Positions 8,560 through 16,399 of a stretch of 64,000 nucleotides of DNA are shown in pieces. This DNA is from Deferrisoma camini S3R1 (GTDB lineage Bacteria; Desulfobacterota; Deferrisomatia; Deferrisomatales; Deferrisomataceae). A program made the position numbers and the translations under genes. Position 1 is the stretch's first letter; every line of letters starts with the position of its first letter. The notes below the pieces were generated by a model. That model ran no database searches, was not told where the DNA came from, and saw only the letters and a list, made by a program, of their open reading frames with translations. Location of the stretch: contig NZ_JAFN01000001.1 in the NCBI RefSeq assembly GCF_000526155.1, forward strand, positions 48,824 through 112,823, in the 5' to 3' direction.

Positions 8560-9000
8560 ATGGGACATTCCGGTGTGGGAACGGCGAGCGTGCTCGTGCT
8601 CGCGGCGTGGGTGGGGACGGGCGTGGCGGGGGGCGGCGGCGCAGCAGGGGAGACGGTGCGGGTCTACTCGGTGGCGCGGGGCGGGTTCGCGGAGGTCGAG
8701 CCGCTGGAACTTACGGACGCCGAGTGGCAGAGGCGGCTCACGCCCGAACAGTACCGGGTGCTTCGGCGGCAGGGCACCGAGCGGGCGTTCTCGGGGGCCC
8801 ACTGGGACCGCCACGACAAAGGCCTGTACCGGTGCGCCGGGTGCGGCACGGACCTGTTCCTGTCGGAGCACAAGTTCGACTCCGGCACGGGGTGGCCGAG
8901 CTTCTGGCGGCCCGTGGCCGAGGCCGTGGACGCCCTGGGCCTGCCGGCCCCGGTGCGGCGGGTGGCCCTCGAGGCCCTGGGGCTGCCTCCTCTGGGCTGA
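8560..9000 (+). pseudogene. Secreted methionine-R-sulfoxide reductase (MsrB), C-terminally truncated
   Basis: 146 aa. After a signal-like N-terminus (~1-30), residues ~50-118 match MsrB closely: [20 protein letters not shown], the first zinc pair CAGC and [12 protein letters not shown]. The family then continues for about 50 residues with a second CxxC zinc pair, HLGHVF and the catalytic RYCxN cysteine. Here all of that is replaced by an unrelated 30-residue tail rich in Ala/Leu/Pro. No continuation is visible in other frames up to 9104. It cannot reduce methionine sulfoxide by the normal mechanism; a decayed gene is most likely, a repurposed secreted protein less so. No clear Shine-Dalgarno precedes the ATG. 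Confidence 0.7.
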
Positions 9001-9104
9001 GCCCCGGAGCCCCACGGGCCGACAGAAAAGAAGGGGAGAGGGGGGCCTTGTCATCCTCCGGGGGGCCGGGTAAGTTGATCCGGCAGGGTCCTGGGAGGTG
9101 CGGC

Positions 9105-9932
9105 ATGAGCGTGGAAGAAGTGATCAAGAAGGCGATGCAGGAGTGGGTGGTCCCCCAGTTCGAGGCCCTTCAGCGAAGCGTGGCCGAGGTGAAGGGGGCG
9201 CTGGATGTCACGAACCAGCGGTTGGGCGACATGCAGGCTCAGCTCACGGACATGAGCCGCCGCATCGACGGCACCAACAAGCGGATCGATGACACCAACA
9301 AGCGGATCGACGAGGTCCGTACGGATCTCTCGGCGCGGATCGAGAACGTCCGCGCGGAGCTTACGGAACGGATCGAGAACGTCCGCACGGAGCTTACCGC
9401 GCGGATCGAGAACGTGTGTGCGGAACTGTCGGGGCGAATCGAGGGCGTCAGCACGGAGCTCACGGAACGGATCGAGAATGTCCGTACGGAGCTCACGGAA
9501 CGGATCGAGAACGTGCGTACGGAACTGTCGGGGCGAATCGAGGGCGTCAGCACGGAGCTCACGGAACGGATCGAGAATGTCCGTACGGAGCTCACGGAAC
9601 GGATCGAGAACGTGCGTACGGAACTGTCGGGGCGAATCGAGGGCGTCGGCACGGAGCTCACGGACAGGATCGAGAACGTCCGTACGGAGCTCACGGACCG
9701 GATCGACGAAACAAACCGTCGGATCGACGAGGTCCGAACAGAACTCGCGGAGCGGATCGAAAACGTCCGTTCCGATTTCATCGATCGGTACGACCGGTTG
9801 GGGATGCGCATGGACGAACTGGGCCGGGCCATCGTGCGCCGCGACGAGTACGACCGGGTGCTCCGGCAGATGGAGCACCGGATCACCTCCATCGAAGGAA
9901 GCGTCGAAGAGCTCAAACGCCGCGTGGCCTGA
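9105..9932 (+). CDS. Hendecad-repeat coiled-coil protein, unknown function
   Basis: 275 aa, ATG preceded by GGGAGG. Residues 1-~50 are helical without repeats. Residues 73-204 are twelve consecutive 11-residue units of the form TELTERIENVR, with variants TELSGRIEGVS and TELTDRIENVR; a further unit is at 212-222. Eleven-residue spacing is the hendecad period of long, weakly right-handed coiled coils. The tail (~223-275) is helical and charged. No signal peptide or membrane segment is visible. The protein recalls bacterial apolipoprotein-like or DUF1640-type coiled coils, but I do not recognise the family. It should form an elongated rod, perhaps a tether or cytoskeletal element. It stands alone between the truncated MsrB and a repeat-rich intergenic region. 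Confidence 0.8.
   Translation: MSVEEVIKKAMQEWVVPQFEALQRSVAEVKGALDVTNQRLGDMQAQLTDMSRRIDGTNKRIDDTNKRIDEVRTDLSARIENVRAELTERIENVRTELTARIENVCAELSGRIEGVSTELTERIENVRTELTERIENVRTELSGRIEGVSTELTERIENVRTELTERIENVRTELSGRIEGVGTELTDRIENVRTELTDRIDETNRRIDEVRTELAERIENVRSDFIDRYDRLGMRMDELGRAIVRRDEYDRVLRQMEHRITSIEGSVEELKRRVA
9321..9716 (+). repeat. Tandem 33-bp coding repeats within 99-bp higher-order units
   Basis: Twelve in-frame 33-bp units encode the hendecads. They are grouped into 99-bp triplets; the copy beginning at 9453 recurs with near-identity from 9552, exactly 99 bp on. Near-identical codons between triplets indicate recent tandem duplication, so the repeat number probably varies between strains. 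There are no spacers, so this is not a CRISPR array. Confidence 0.9.
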
Positions 9933-9968
9933 CCCCTTCACCCCTCACCCCGCGTCACGGAAGCCAGC

Positions 9969-10031
9969 CACAGATTCACACGGATGGGCACAGAATCCAC
10001 GCTCCCAACAGGGAATCCGTGTCGATCTGTG
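9969..10031. repeat. Inverted repeat of CACAGATTCACACGGAT type
   Basis: CACAGATTCACACGGAT (9969-9985) pairs with ATCCGTGTCGATCTGTG (10015-10031), 15 of 17 positions, 29-nt loop. It lies 37 bp after the hendecad gene. There is no T-run, so if transcribed it may act as a stem-loop rather than an intrinsic terminator. Confidence 0.6.
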
Positions 10032-10076
10032 TTCATCGTGTGACCAAAAAGCCACCCGCCACGGGAATACCGCCGC

Positions 10077-10262
10077 TGGTCGTTCGTTGTTGGTCGTTGG
10101 AAACTTCCGTGAATCGTTGGAATGCTAGCCCGCCTCGCAGGCCGCAGGAAAGCTAGAAAACCGGTCTAGAAAGCCTTCTGGCCTCCTAGCGTTCCGGCCT
10201 TCCAGCCGACGCGAAGCGTCAAACCCGTCGCTTGTCACTCGTCACCGGCCACCCCTCACGGA
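10077..10262. repeat. 8/7 element, rearranged copy with octads and two heptad blocks
   Basis: It holds heptads of the GGTCGTT type (10077-10120), degenerate octads built on CTAGCC/CCTAGCG/CCTTCCAG (10121-10208) and a second heptad block of the GTCACTC/GTCACCG type (10228-10260). The order differs from the canonical octad-hairpin-heptad order, so this looks like a mosaic of more than one copy. It lies upstream of the promoter of the cytochrome cluster. Confidence 0.6.
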
Positions 10263-10289
10263 GGTCGCCCCCGCGTCTTTTCACCCATC

Positions 10290-10307
10290 ATGTGAGCGAA
10301 AACACAT
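10290..10307. promoter_or_regulatory. CRP/FNR-like operator upstream of the cytochrome cluster
   Basis: ATGTGAGCGAAAACACAT has the TGTGA-N6-(A/T)CACA layout of CRP/FNR-family sites, with perfect ATGTG/CACAT arms. It abuts a candidate promoter and is centred about 45 bp before the inferred transcription start, close to a class II activator position. A second site with the same half-site pattern lies at 20558-20575 at the other end of the cluster. Confidence 0.55.
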
Positions 10308-10308
10308 G

Positions 10309-10337
10309 TTGTCGGACTGGGGCCTTGAGCGTATCAT
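10309..10337 (+). promoter_or_regulatory. Candidate sigma70-type promoter for the ankyrin/cytochrome operon
   Basis: TTGTCG (10309-10314) and TATCAT (10332-10337) are separated by exactly 17 bp. Transcription would start near 10344, leaving a leader of about 135 nt before the ankyrin gene. Nothing resembling a c-di-GMP riboswitch was recognised in that leader. Confidence 0.5.
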
Positions 10338-10479
10338 CGTGCGGTCGATACGGTGGGGAGATTCCACCCTCGTGGCCTGGCGTGGAGAGCAGTGGTGGCG
10401 GTAGGGGAGGCGGTGAGGCAGGGAGCAGGAATCAACTGGGCAGCAGCGTCCCCCTCCTCCCCCCCATTGGAGGTATGAC

Positions 10480-11085
10480 GTGAACCGAAAGTTTTTGGGA
10501 GTGGTGTGGTTTGTTGCGCGGATCGGTCTAGCCCTGACCTGCTGCCTGGTGCCGGTGCCAGGTGGGGCAGGGACGCACGGTGCCTATGACGTGAGGCCGA
10601 GATCCCCGTTGCTTGATGCTTCGGCCTCGGGGGCGCTTGGTGAGGTGGCGCGGCTTTTGGGGGAGGGGATTTCCGCAGACACGCGGGGGTGGAACGGTGA
10701 AACGCCCTTAATGCTCGCGTCGCGATCGGGGGCAATCGACGTGGTTCGGGTTTTGTTGGCCGCCGGTGCGGACCCCAATGCCAGAGATTCCGGCGGACGG
10801 ACTCCACTCATGTATGCGGCCTTCGCGGGGCACGAAGGCGCAGCCGCCCTGTTGCTCGATGCGGGCGCTGACGTGGACGTCACCGACTCCCTGGGAATGA
10901 CCGCCTTGATGAAGGCTGCGTTCGGTGGGCACCCTGCGGTTGTCCAGTTGCTACTTAAAAAGGGGGCTGATGCGAACGCCAGAGACGACGACGGATTGAG
11001 TGCTCGCGAGCATGCGGCGCTCTCGCCCGATCGGGCGGCTGGGAAGGAGGTGATCCGGGTGTTGGACGCGCTGGCCGGGCCATGA
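10480..11085 (+). CDS. Exported ankyrin-repeat protein
   Basis: 201 aa, GTG start 7 nt after TTGGAGG. A signal peptide is likely (~1-31, hydrophobic WFVARIGLALTCCLVPV). Four ankyrin repeats follow from ~43 (ETPLMLASRSGAIDVVRVLL, then RTPLMYAAFAGHEGAAALLL, then TALMKAAFGGHPAVVQLLL). Exported ankyrin proteins serve as protein-protein scaffolds, and in some periplasmic contexts accompany catalases or redox proteins. Codon use is less GC-biased than in the neighbours (TTT, TTG, GTT frequent), as in the next gene, hinting at transfer or a distinct history of the cluster. It precedes the FN3/NHL and cytochrome genes on the same strand with a 254-bp gap in which nothing else was seen. Confidence 0.85.
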   Translation: MNRKFLGVVWFVARIGLALTCCLVPVPGGAGTHGAYDVRPRSPLLDASASGALGEVARLLGEGISADTRGWNGETPLMLASRSGAIDVVRVLLAAGADPNARDSGGRTPLMYAAFAGHEGAAALLLDAGADVDVTDSLGMTALMKAAFGGHPAVVQLLLKKGADANARDDDGLSAREHAALSPDRAAGKEVIRVLDALAGP

Positions 11086-11339
11086 GTGTAATGCCGCTGC
11101 GCTGAGGCAAAGCACACACCTTCCGGCGCGATGGCGGTCGTGCCGGTGGGAGGTCGCGTGGCATTGTGGGCAGAGGCACAACGGGTTTCGGGAGGCGAGG
11201 CAAAGGAGACGAGATGATGGCACAGTTTCTGCAGAAACCACCGTGTGGGGGCCTGGGGCGTGTGGCGGCCTGCTGGCGTCGGGGGGTGACGGACAGTGTG
11301 ATGCGGGGTGAGAGGCCAATGACGGGAGGAAGCAAAGGC

Positions 11340-12836
11340 ATGCTGAGAAGATTTTTTTTGGGGTTCGGTGTGTTTCTTTTGGCGATGTCGGTTGCGTGGG
11401 CAGGGTTGCCGGCACCGACTTTGATGCCGGGATTCCCGATGGTGGTCGGCCCCAACGTTATGGTGATGTGGCAGCCGGTGCCAGGAGCCGTGAAGTACAA
11501 CGTGTACGTCAATGGCAAGAAGGTCGGTGAGACCCCGGCGGTGAACCACATGATCCCGGCGCCTCAGGACGGCGGCACCTACACGATCGAGGTGGAGCCG
11601 GTTGACGCCACCGGGGCTGCAGGAGAGAGGGCATCGGGCAAGGTGGTGATCGTGAAACTGGAGCCACCGGAGGGGTTGGTGGCACGCCCGACAACGACCC
11701 GGGTGACCCTGCGTTGGGACGTGGCAAAGGGAGCCATACTCTACAACGTGTATCGGGCCGACTCCCCGGATGCCCCCCCAAACCTGCTCGGGTCGGTGCA
11801 GAATACGAAGTATGTGGACGGCAAGGTGGAGCCTGGCAAGACGTACTACTATCGGGTGACAGCCCGCGATGCGTCGGGAGTGGAGTCGAAGCCAGGGGAC
11901 GTTGTGGAAGTGAAGGTGCCCGAGAAGCAGGCCGAGGGCCTTGCGGGGGAGGTCGAAGAAATTTTCCTGCCCGTGTCCGAGTACAAGTGCAACGACCAGG
12001 GCTTCGGGTTTCCGGGCGACATGGCTCTTAGCCCCGACGGCGATACGCTCTACGTCGTGGACGAACGGATGGCCAAGGTACATCTGATCGATCCGGACAC
12101 GCTGGAGGTCCGCGCCACGTGGCCGCCCGAGGGCGCGCCGTACCGGCTGAACGGCGTGCTGGGCTTGGGCGTGGATCCGTCGGGAGACCCGATCTACCTG
12201 AGTGCGGGGAACCGGTTGCTGGCAGTGAGCCCCTCGGGGGCCCTGGTGTGGGAGCGCGACCTCCTGCCGATGGCGGACGCCGCGGCCAAAGCGGGCATCC
12301 TGCCGCGTCCGATGAAGGCCGGCGCCTCCGACATCGCCGTGGACCCCGAAACCGGGGAGCTCTATCTCGCCAACTCGGCCGCGAAGATGATCGTAATCAC
12401 CTCCCCTGACGCCACGGAGGTGCTGCGCGGGATCGACCTGTCCGACCGCATGGGCGTGGTGGCGTCGGTGTCGTTCACCCCGAAGGGCACGCTGGTGTGC
12501 ACCGATTCCCTGGCGGCGAAGGTCTTCGAGTTGGACAAGAAAGGCAACACGGTGGCCTCGTTCGGAAAGTTCGGGGTGATTCCTGGCAGCATCGGCCGGG
12601 CCAATGGGGTGGTGATGTACGCGCCGGACAAGGTCGTCGTGACCGACACCATGGCGACCAAACTCCACGTTTTTCAGATGGACGGCACCTACCTGGGCAA
12701 CTTCGCCAAAGACGGCAAGCCCGTGCCGAACATCTCGTCGTATTACGTGGCATTCGATCCGTCGGGGCAAAGATTCTTCTGGTCCGGCAAGCTGCAGCAT
12801 GAGGTGTGCGTGGTCCGGGTGGAAACTCTCCCCTGA
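11340..12836 (+). CDS. Secreted fibronectin-III/NHL beta-propeller protein, copy 1
   Basis: 498 aa. The start at 11340 gives a clean signal peptide (MLRRFFLGFGVFLLAMSVAWA, cut near 21) and lies 9 nt after GGGAGGA; an in-frame ATG at 11319 is possible. Residues ~22-105 and ~106-195 are two fibronectin type III-like domains, the second ending YYYRVTARDASGVES. Residues ~215-495 are NHL/SMP-30-like blades (DMALSPDGDTLYVVD, DIAVDPETGELYLAN). The C-terminal region holds one cysteine (HEVCVV) and no heme motif. A clear paralogue is encoded at 18910-20502 (shared GLPAP...PGxPMxVGxxVxxMW...VPGA). Each copy accompanies one 14-heme cytochrome, so a structural role in displaying or docking an extracellular cytochrome is inferred. 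Confidence 0.88.
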   Translation: MLRRFFLGFGVFLLAMSVAWAGLPAPTLMPGFPMVVGPNVMVMWQPVPGAVKYNVYVNGKKVGETPAVNHMIPAPQDGGTYTIEVEPVDATGAAGERASGKVVIVKLEPPEGLVARPTTTRVTLRWDVAKGAILYNVYRADSPDAPPNLLGSVQNTKYVDGKVEPGKTYYYRVTARDASGVESKPGDVVEVKVPEKQAEGLAGEVEEIFLPVSEYKCNDQGFGFPGDMALSPDGDTLYVVDERMAKVHLIDPDTLEVRATWPPEGAPYRLNGVLGLGVDPSGDPIYLSAGNRLLAVSPSGALVWERDLLPMADAAAKAGILPRPMKAGASDIAVDPETGELYLANSAAKMIVITSPDATEVLRGIDLSDRMGVVASVSFTPKGTLVCTDSLAAKVFELDKKGNTVASFGKFGVIPGSIGRANGVVMYAPDKVVVTDTMATKLHVFQMDGTYLGNFAKDGKPVPNISSYYVAFDPSGQRFFWSGKLQHEVCVVRVETLP

Positions 12837-12967
12837 GATGTGCGGGCGCGCGAAAGGAGGTGAGGAAACGTAGGTAGGCGCCCCGCTCGGGCTGACCGGC
12901 CGGGCCGGCACACCGAGCCCAACCACAAACTTTCGTGGAGAAGCTTCACCGTGAGAGGAGGAAAGCC

Positions 12968-15373
12968 ATGAGAGGCAGGATCGTAATGGCCCTTGCGGCC
13001 TCGCTGGCCTTCGCGGCCGGCGCCTGGGCCGGCGTAACCGGGTCCAAGCACGACATGGACGCCCTCGGTCTGTCGCCCGCTGGCGTCACGGGCCGGGGGG
13101 TGTGCTCCTATTGCCACGTGCCCCACGGGGCGAAAGGCGATCGGCTGTGGGCCGGGGCGCCCTCGAGCGGGTACGGCGTGGTCGCGAACCTGTGCGGCAC
13201 GTGCCACCTGGACTCGACCCTCATGCAGGGTCGAAACTCGGGGACCAAGATGTTCAACCAGGTCGGTCTCGATGACAACCTTGCCGACACCACCCACATG
13301 TACACCGAGAGCTCGCTCGACACGGGCCGGTTTGCGGACGGGAACAACCTGAGCGGTAGTGGCATGGACTACGCGGGGGACGGCGGCGACATCGAGTGCA
13401 CGTCGTGCCACAACCCCCACAACAACGCCGACGGAGAGCGGCCGTTTCTGGCCTCGGGCAACACGATTTTTACCCTCTGCAGCAAGTGCCACAGCGGCCG
13501 GGTGAACCAGAGCCTGAGCGGGAGCGGCACCGGCCTCATGTGGGACAACTCGAACGGGGATGGTGGCTCGACCCACCCCGTGAACATCGCGGCGGACTCC
13601 GGGAGCGCGGATCGCCCGGTCACGTTGCCGGCGGTGCTCAGCTTCGTGTACGACGACACCGCGACGAACTCGGGGTCGTTGGCTACCGCTCCTTCCTGGG
13701 TGCTTGGTGGGCACGTGGACGGTTCGAACAACATCAGCTGCGTCACCTGCCACGTGGTGCACGGCTGGGATCCGGATGCGAACCAGATCACGCCGACCGG
13801 ACTGGCGGATTCCGTTCCCGCGACCGACGCCCTCGCCGACGAGGTGATCGACACCGACAACGCCGGGCTTTTGGGAGTGACGGGGGCGGTTGACCTTTGC
13901 ACCGCGTGTCATTCCATGAACCCCGGGGGCACCGACCCGAGCCACCCGGTGTACACCGACGCCACCTATCGGGGCAGCGTCACCGGCAACGATCTCGAGA
14001 TCGACTCGGCCAGCTGGCTGAACAACGAAACCACCGGGACGACGTCCGCGGTGTACGGTGCCGGCGCGAGCGGGAACGTTGTGGGATGTGCGTCCTGCCA
14101 CGACACCCACTACGGCCAAGAGGGAACCCCGATCCTGGCCCAGACCGACGCGGCCAATGCGGGGATGGACTCCGGGTTCTGCCAGGGCTGCCACACCGGC
14201 ACCATCCTTACGAACCGGGTCCACCACCCGGCGGATCCCACGAGCACGAACGCCAATAACTACGACACGACCTCGTGGTCTAACTACGCCACGGCCACGG
14301 ACAACATGCCCACCGCCATCCAGTGCTACACCTGCCACAAGGCGCACAACGCGGTAGACCAGGGGATCACCCTCCTGGACGGCGCCGTGGACACGACGGG
14401 TGGCGGCTCGCCCTACGACTTCATCCTGCGGGCCTTGAACTGGGATAGCGCGAACGCGAACGAGCCCACGTCCGGCATGTGCGTGGCGTGCCACAGCGCC
14501 AACCCGGCGTCGTACAAGTTCGCTCTCGCGAGCGACACCGGCCTCGGTTCCCACTGGGTGAGCCAGGCGGCGAGCTTGGCCTCCCCCAGCACGGACGCGA
14601 CGGTGGATCTTGCCAACATGGACACCACGTCCGTGCCCGGGATCCAGACGAACGGGCCCGGAACGAACGGCGTGCCGATCCGAGCCGCTGAATGGCCCAC
14701 GGACACCGGTGATTATGCGGGGTCGAATCGTATCGAGTCGTTCTCGAAGGTGGGCGGCCAGGTGTTCGAGTTCGCGAACGGGCCGGCCAGCACCGACGGC
14801 GGCGTGCTCTGCGAAAGCTGCCACTCCGTCACGAACCCCCGCGACGAGGACTATCTGCTCCTGGGCGAGTTCGACGATACCATGGCGCGGGTGCAGACCG
14901 ACCGCGGGACCGCTGACACCACCAGCACCTCGGACCCGAACGACTACGTGGCTGGAAGCTCTACCACGGCTGCCGGGGGTGACGGCCTGTGCCTCGGCTG
15001 CCACGGCATCCCGGTGGGTACCCACCCGACCACCGGGGCGACGGTGTCGCGTACGGGCGCGGCGCTCGACACGGACACCTCGGCATACGCCGTTGCTGAT
15101 CCCGGGACGGTGGCCGGTACGAAGACAGAAGCCGTGTATCAGGGTACGGACGACATGACCTGCGGCGCCTGCCACGACGTCCATTCCGGGAACACAGGCG
15201 CGTCGATCTACATTCTGAAGGACGGCTTCAACGCCGACCAGATGGGAACCGCGTCGGGCGTCGGTGGGGCCGTCAGCCAGTACACCGGCTGGGCGTCGGG
15301 CAGCCCGGGAACGGGCGACCCGAGCATCAACTTCACGGACCTCTGCGCGGCTTGTCACACACAGTACCGGTAG
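12968..15373 (+). CDS. Secreted 14-heme c-type cytochrome, copy 1
   Basis: 801 aa, ATG after GAGAGGAGG. Signal peptide 1-22 (cut AWA-G). There are fourteen CxxCH heme motifs, from CSYCH at 46-50 to CAACH at 793-797, with doubled-CxxCH spacing and many additional histidines (HVPHG, HNPHN, HVVHG, HKAHN) as distal ligands. The interior is rich in Asp, Asn, Gly, Ser and Thr, as in extracellular metal-reducing cytochromes. The C-terminal part shares LGCHGIPVGTHPTTGATVSRT with its paralogue at 16400-18739, and the N-terminal CSYCHVPHG...LW is also shared. It should carry electrons across or outside the outer membrane. A hairpin region (12881-12920, GCTCGG...CCGAGC) lies in its leader. It is not an obvious OmcS, OmcZ, OmcE or MtrC homologue by eye. 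Confidence 0.92.
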   Translation: MRGRIVMALAASLAFAAGAWAGVTGSKHDMDALGLSPAGVTGRGVCSYCHVPHGAKGDRLWAGAPSSGYGVVANLCGTCHLDSTLMQGRNSGTKMFNQVGLDDNLADTTHMYTESSLDTGRFADGNNLSGSGMDYAGDGGDIECTSCHNPHNNADGERPFLASGNTIFTLCSKCHSGRVNQSLSGSGTGLMWDNSNGDGGSTHPVNIAADSGSADRPVTLPAVLSFVYDDTATNSGSLATAPSWVLGGHVDGSNNISCVTCHVVHGWDPDANQITPTGLADSVPATDALADEVIDTDNAGLLGVTGAVDLCTACHSMNPGGTDPSHPVYTDATYRGSVTGNDLEIDSASWLNNETTGTTSAVYGAGASGNVVGCASCHDTHYGQEGTPILAQTDAANAGMDSGFCQGCHTGTILTNRVHHPADPTSTNANNYDTTSWSNYATATDNMPTAIQCYTCHKAHNAVDQGITLLDGAVDTTGGGSPYDFILRALNWDSANANEPTSGMCVACHSANPASYKFALASDTGLGSHWVSQAASLASPSTDATVDLANMDTTSVPGIQTNGPGTNGVPIRAAEWPTDTGDYAGSNRIESFSKVGGQVFEFANGPASTDGGVLCESCHSVTNPRDEDYLLLGEFDDTMARVQTDRGTADTTSTSDPNDYVAGSSTTAAGGDGLCLGCHGIPVGTHPTTGATVSRTGAALDTDTSAYAVADPGTVAGTKTEAVYQGTDDMTCGACHDVHSGNTGASIYILKDGFNADQMGTASGVGGAVSQYTGWASGSPGTGDPSINFTDLCAACHTQYR

Positions 15374-15392
15374 CCCGCAGGTCGGAGGGAGT

Positions 15393-15418
15393 GCGTGGCC
15401 CCTCACACGGGGCCACGC
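15393..15418 (+). other. Perfect 10-bp RNA hairpin between cytochrome and thioredoxin genes
   Basis: GCGTGGCCCC pairs exactly with GGGGCCACGC around a TCACAC loop, starting 20 nt after the cytochrome stop. No T-run follows, so it is more likely an mRNA 3'-end stabiliser or partial attenuator than a full terminator. It could allow the cytochrome message to outlast that of the downstream gene. Confidence 0.75.
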
Positions 15419-15479
15419 TGCCCCTTGTCGGGGGGGGCGAGACGGATGTCCGTTTTGTGTAGCATAAAGGAGCGTTTCG

Positions 15480-16025
15480 ATGATCAAACGGATTGGAACG
15501 ATTTTGCTCGTTGGGGTGCTGGGGGCCGGGATCGCGGTTGGCGCGGCGTCGGCTGCTGAGGAGACTCAGGCCCAGAAGCCTGCTCCGAAGCCGGCGAAGG
15601 TGGAGAACGTCGGCGATCCGGTCGTGGACGTGTCGCTTCCCGCGCACGACGGGAAGAGCGCACGCCTTGCTCAGTTGGTCGGGAAAAAGGGAAAGTCCGT
15701 CGTGATCTGGGCCCAGTCGGCGTGCGGCTCCTGCCGGAACGAGCTGGGTCGGCTGAGGGAACTCAAGAAGAAGTTCCCCGACGTGAACTTCGTGGTGGTG
15801 ATGGTGGACGTGGGCGGGCGCGAGATCGCCGGAAAGCTCATTAAGAAGTATGGGATCACCGACATTGCGACGGTACTCTACGACACCGAGTTCAAAACCT
15901 CGGAACTGTTCAACGTGTTCGTGACCCCGGCCGTTTTGATTTTCAAGGACGGGAAGCTGGCCGTGCGGCTCGTGAATCTGAACCCGCGGAAGGATTTCGT
16001 GGGGAACGCGCTGGCGACACTGTAG
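15480..16025 (+). CDS. Periplasmic TlpA/ResA-like thioredoxin-fold protein
   Basis: 181 aa with a signal peptide (~1-26) and a short Lys/Pro linker. The thioredoxin/AhpC-type fold follows: GDPVVDVSLPAHDGK, then IWAQSACGSC with the CGSC redox pair at ~82-85, then the cis-proline strand FVTPAVLIF. TlpA/ResA proteins reduce disulfides, for example in apocytochrome CxxCH sites before heme attachment, which fits its place right after a 14-heme cytochrome. The long QSACGSCRNELGRL segment differs from the usual WCxPC. It is the last gene before a strong terminator. Confidence 0.88.
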   Translation: MIKRIGTILLVGVLGAGIAVGAASAAEETQAQKPAPKPAKVENVGDPVVDVSLPAHDGKSARLAQLVGKKGKSVVIWAQSACGSCRNELGRLRELKKKFPDVNFVVVMVDVGGREIAGKLIKKYGITDIATVLYDTEFKTSELFNVFVTPAVLIFKDGKLAVRLVNLNPRKDFVGNALATL

Positions 16026-16077
16026 GGGGGCTGCCGCGTTTTCGCTAGGGCCAGTCCCGAAAACAAGGCCGTCAGCA

Positions 16078-16120
16078 GGGTCCCCGGTGGGACGGGAAGT
16101 CCTTCCGGGGACCCTTTTTT
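16078..16120 (+). terminator. Rho-independent terminator, possibly bidirectional
   Basis: GGGTCCCCGG (16078-16087) pairs perfectly with CCGGGGACCC (16105-16114) and is followed by TTTTTT (16115-16120). It closes the plus-strand cluster and lies in the gap facing the convergent cytochrome gene. On the minus strand no comparable T-run precedes it. The rest of the gap to 16399 shows nothing recognisable. Confidence 0.92.
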
Positions 16121-16399
16121 GCGGCATCGAGGGACGGGGCCTCGCTTGGAGCAGGCCTCCGGTTTTTTTTGGGCTGAGGTGCCCCTGGGGGCGTCGGAGA
16201 GGGGCGGATGATGGCGGTAGCCGGGCAGTTGTGGCCGGTGCGGTCGGTGAAGGGCCGCGTGGGCGAGAGACTCGCCCGTGCGGACCGGAAAATTGTCGAG
16301 TCGTCGCGACCCCGTCCGGTGGGGTGACAGTCCGAGCGGCGCGCCGGGCGTGTCAATCTCGAGGGATGCGCACTCGTCGCGGGTGCCGAAAGGCTGGTG

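Noticed and set aside
9321..9716. CRISPR-like regular repeats
   Set aside because: Repeats are contiguous 33-bp units without spacers, in frame, and encode a hendecad coiled coil.
11086..11339. Possible c-di-GMP (GEMM) riboswitch before the FN3/NHL gene
   Set aside because: Such riboswitches often precede Geobacter-type cytochrome genes, so I looked, but the conserved GEMM core and tetraloop-receptor elements are not recognisable here or in 10338-10479 and 12837-12967.
12743..15487. 914-codon minus-strand open frame opposite cytochrome copy 1
   Set aside because: Shadow of the 14-heme cytochrome gene; no CxxCH or domain signature.
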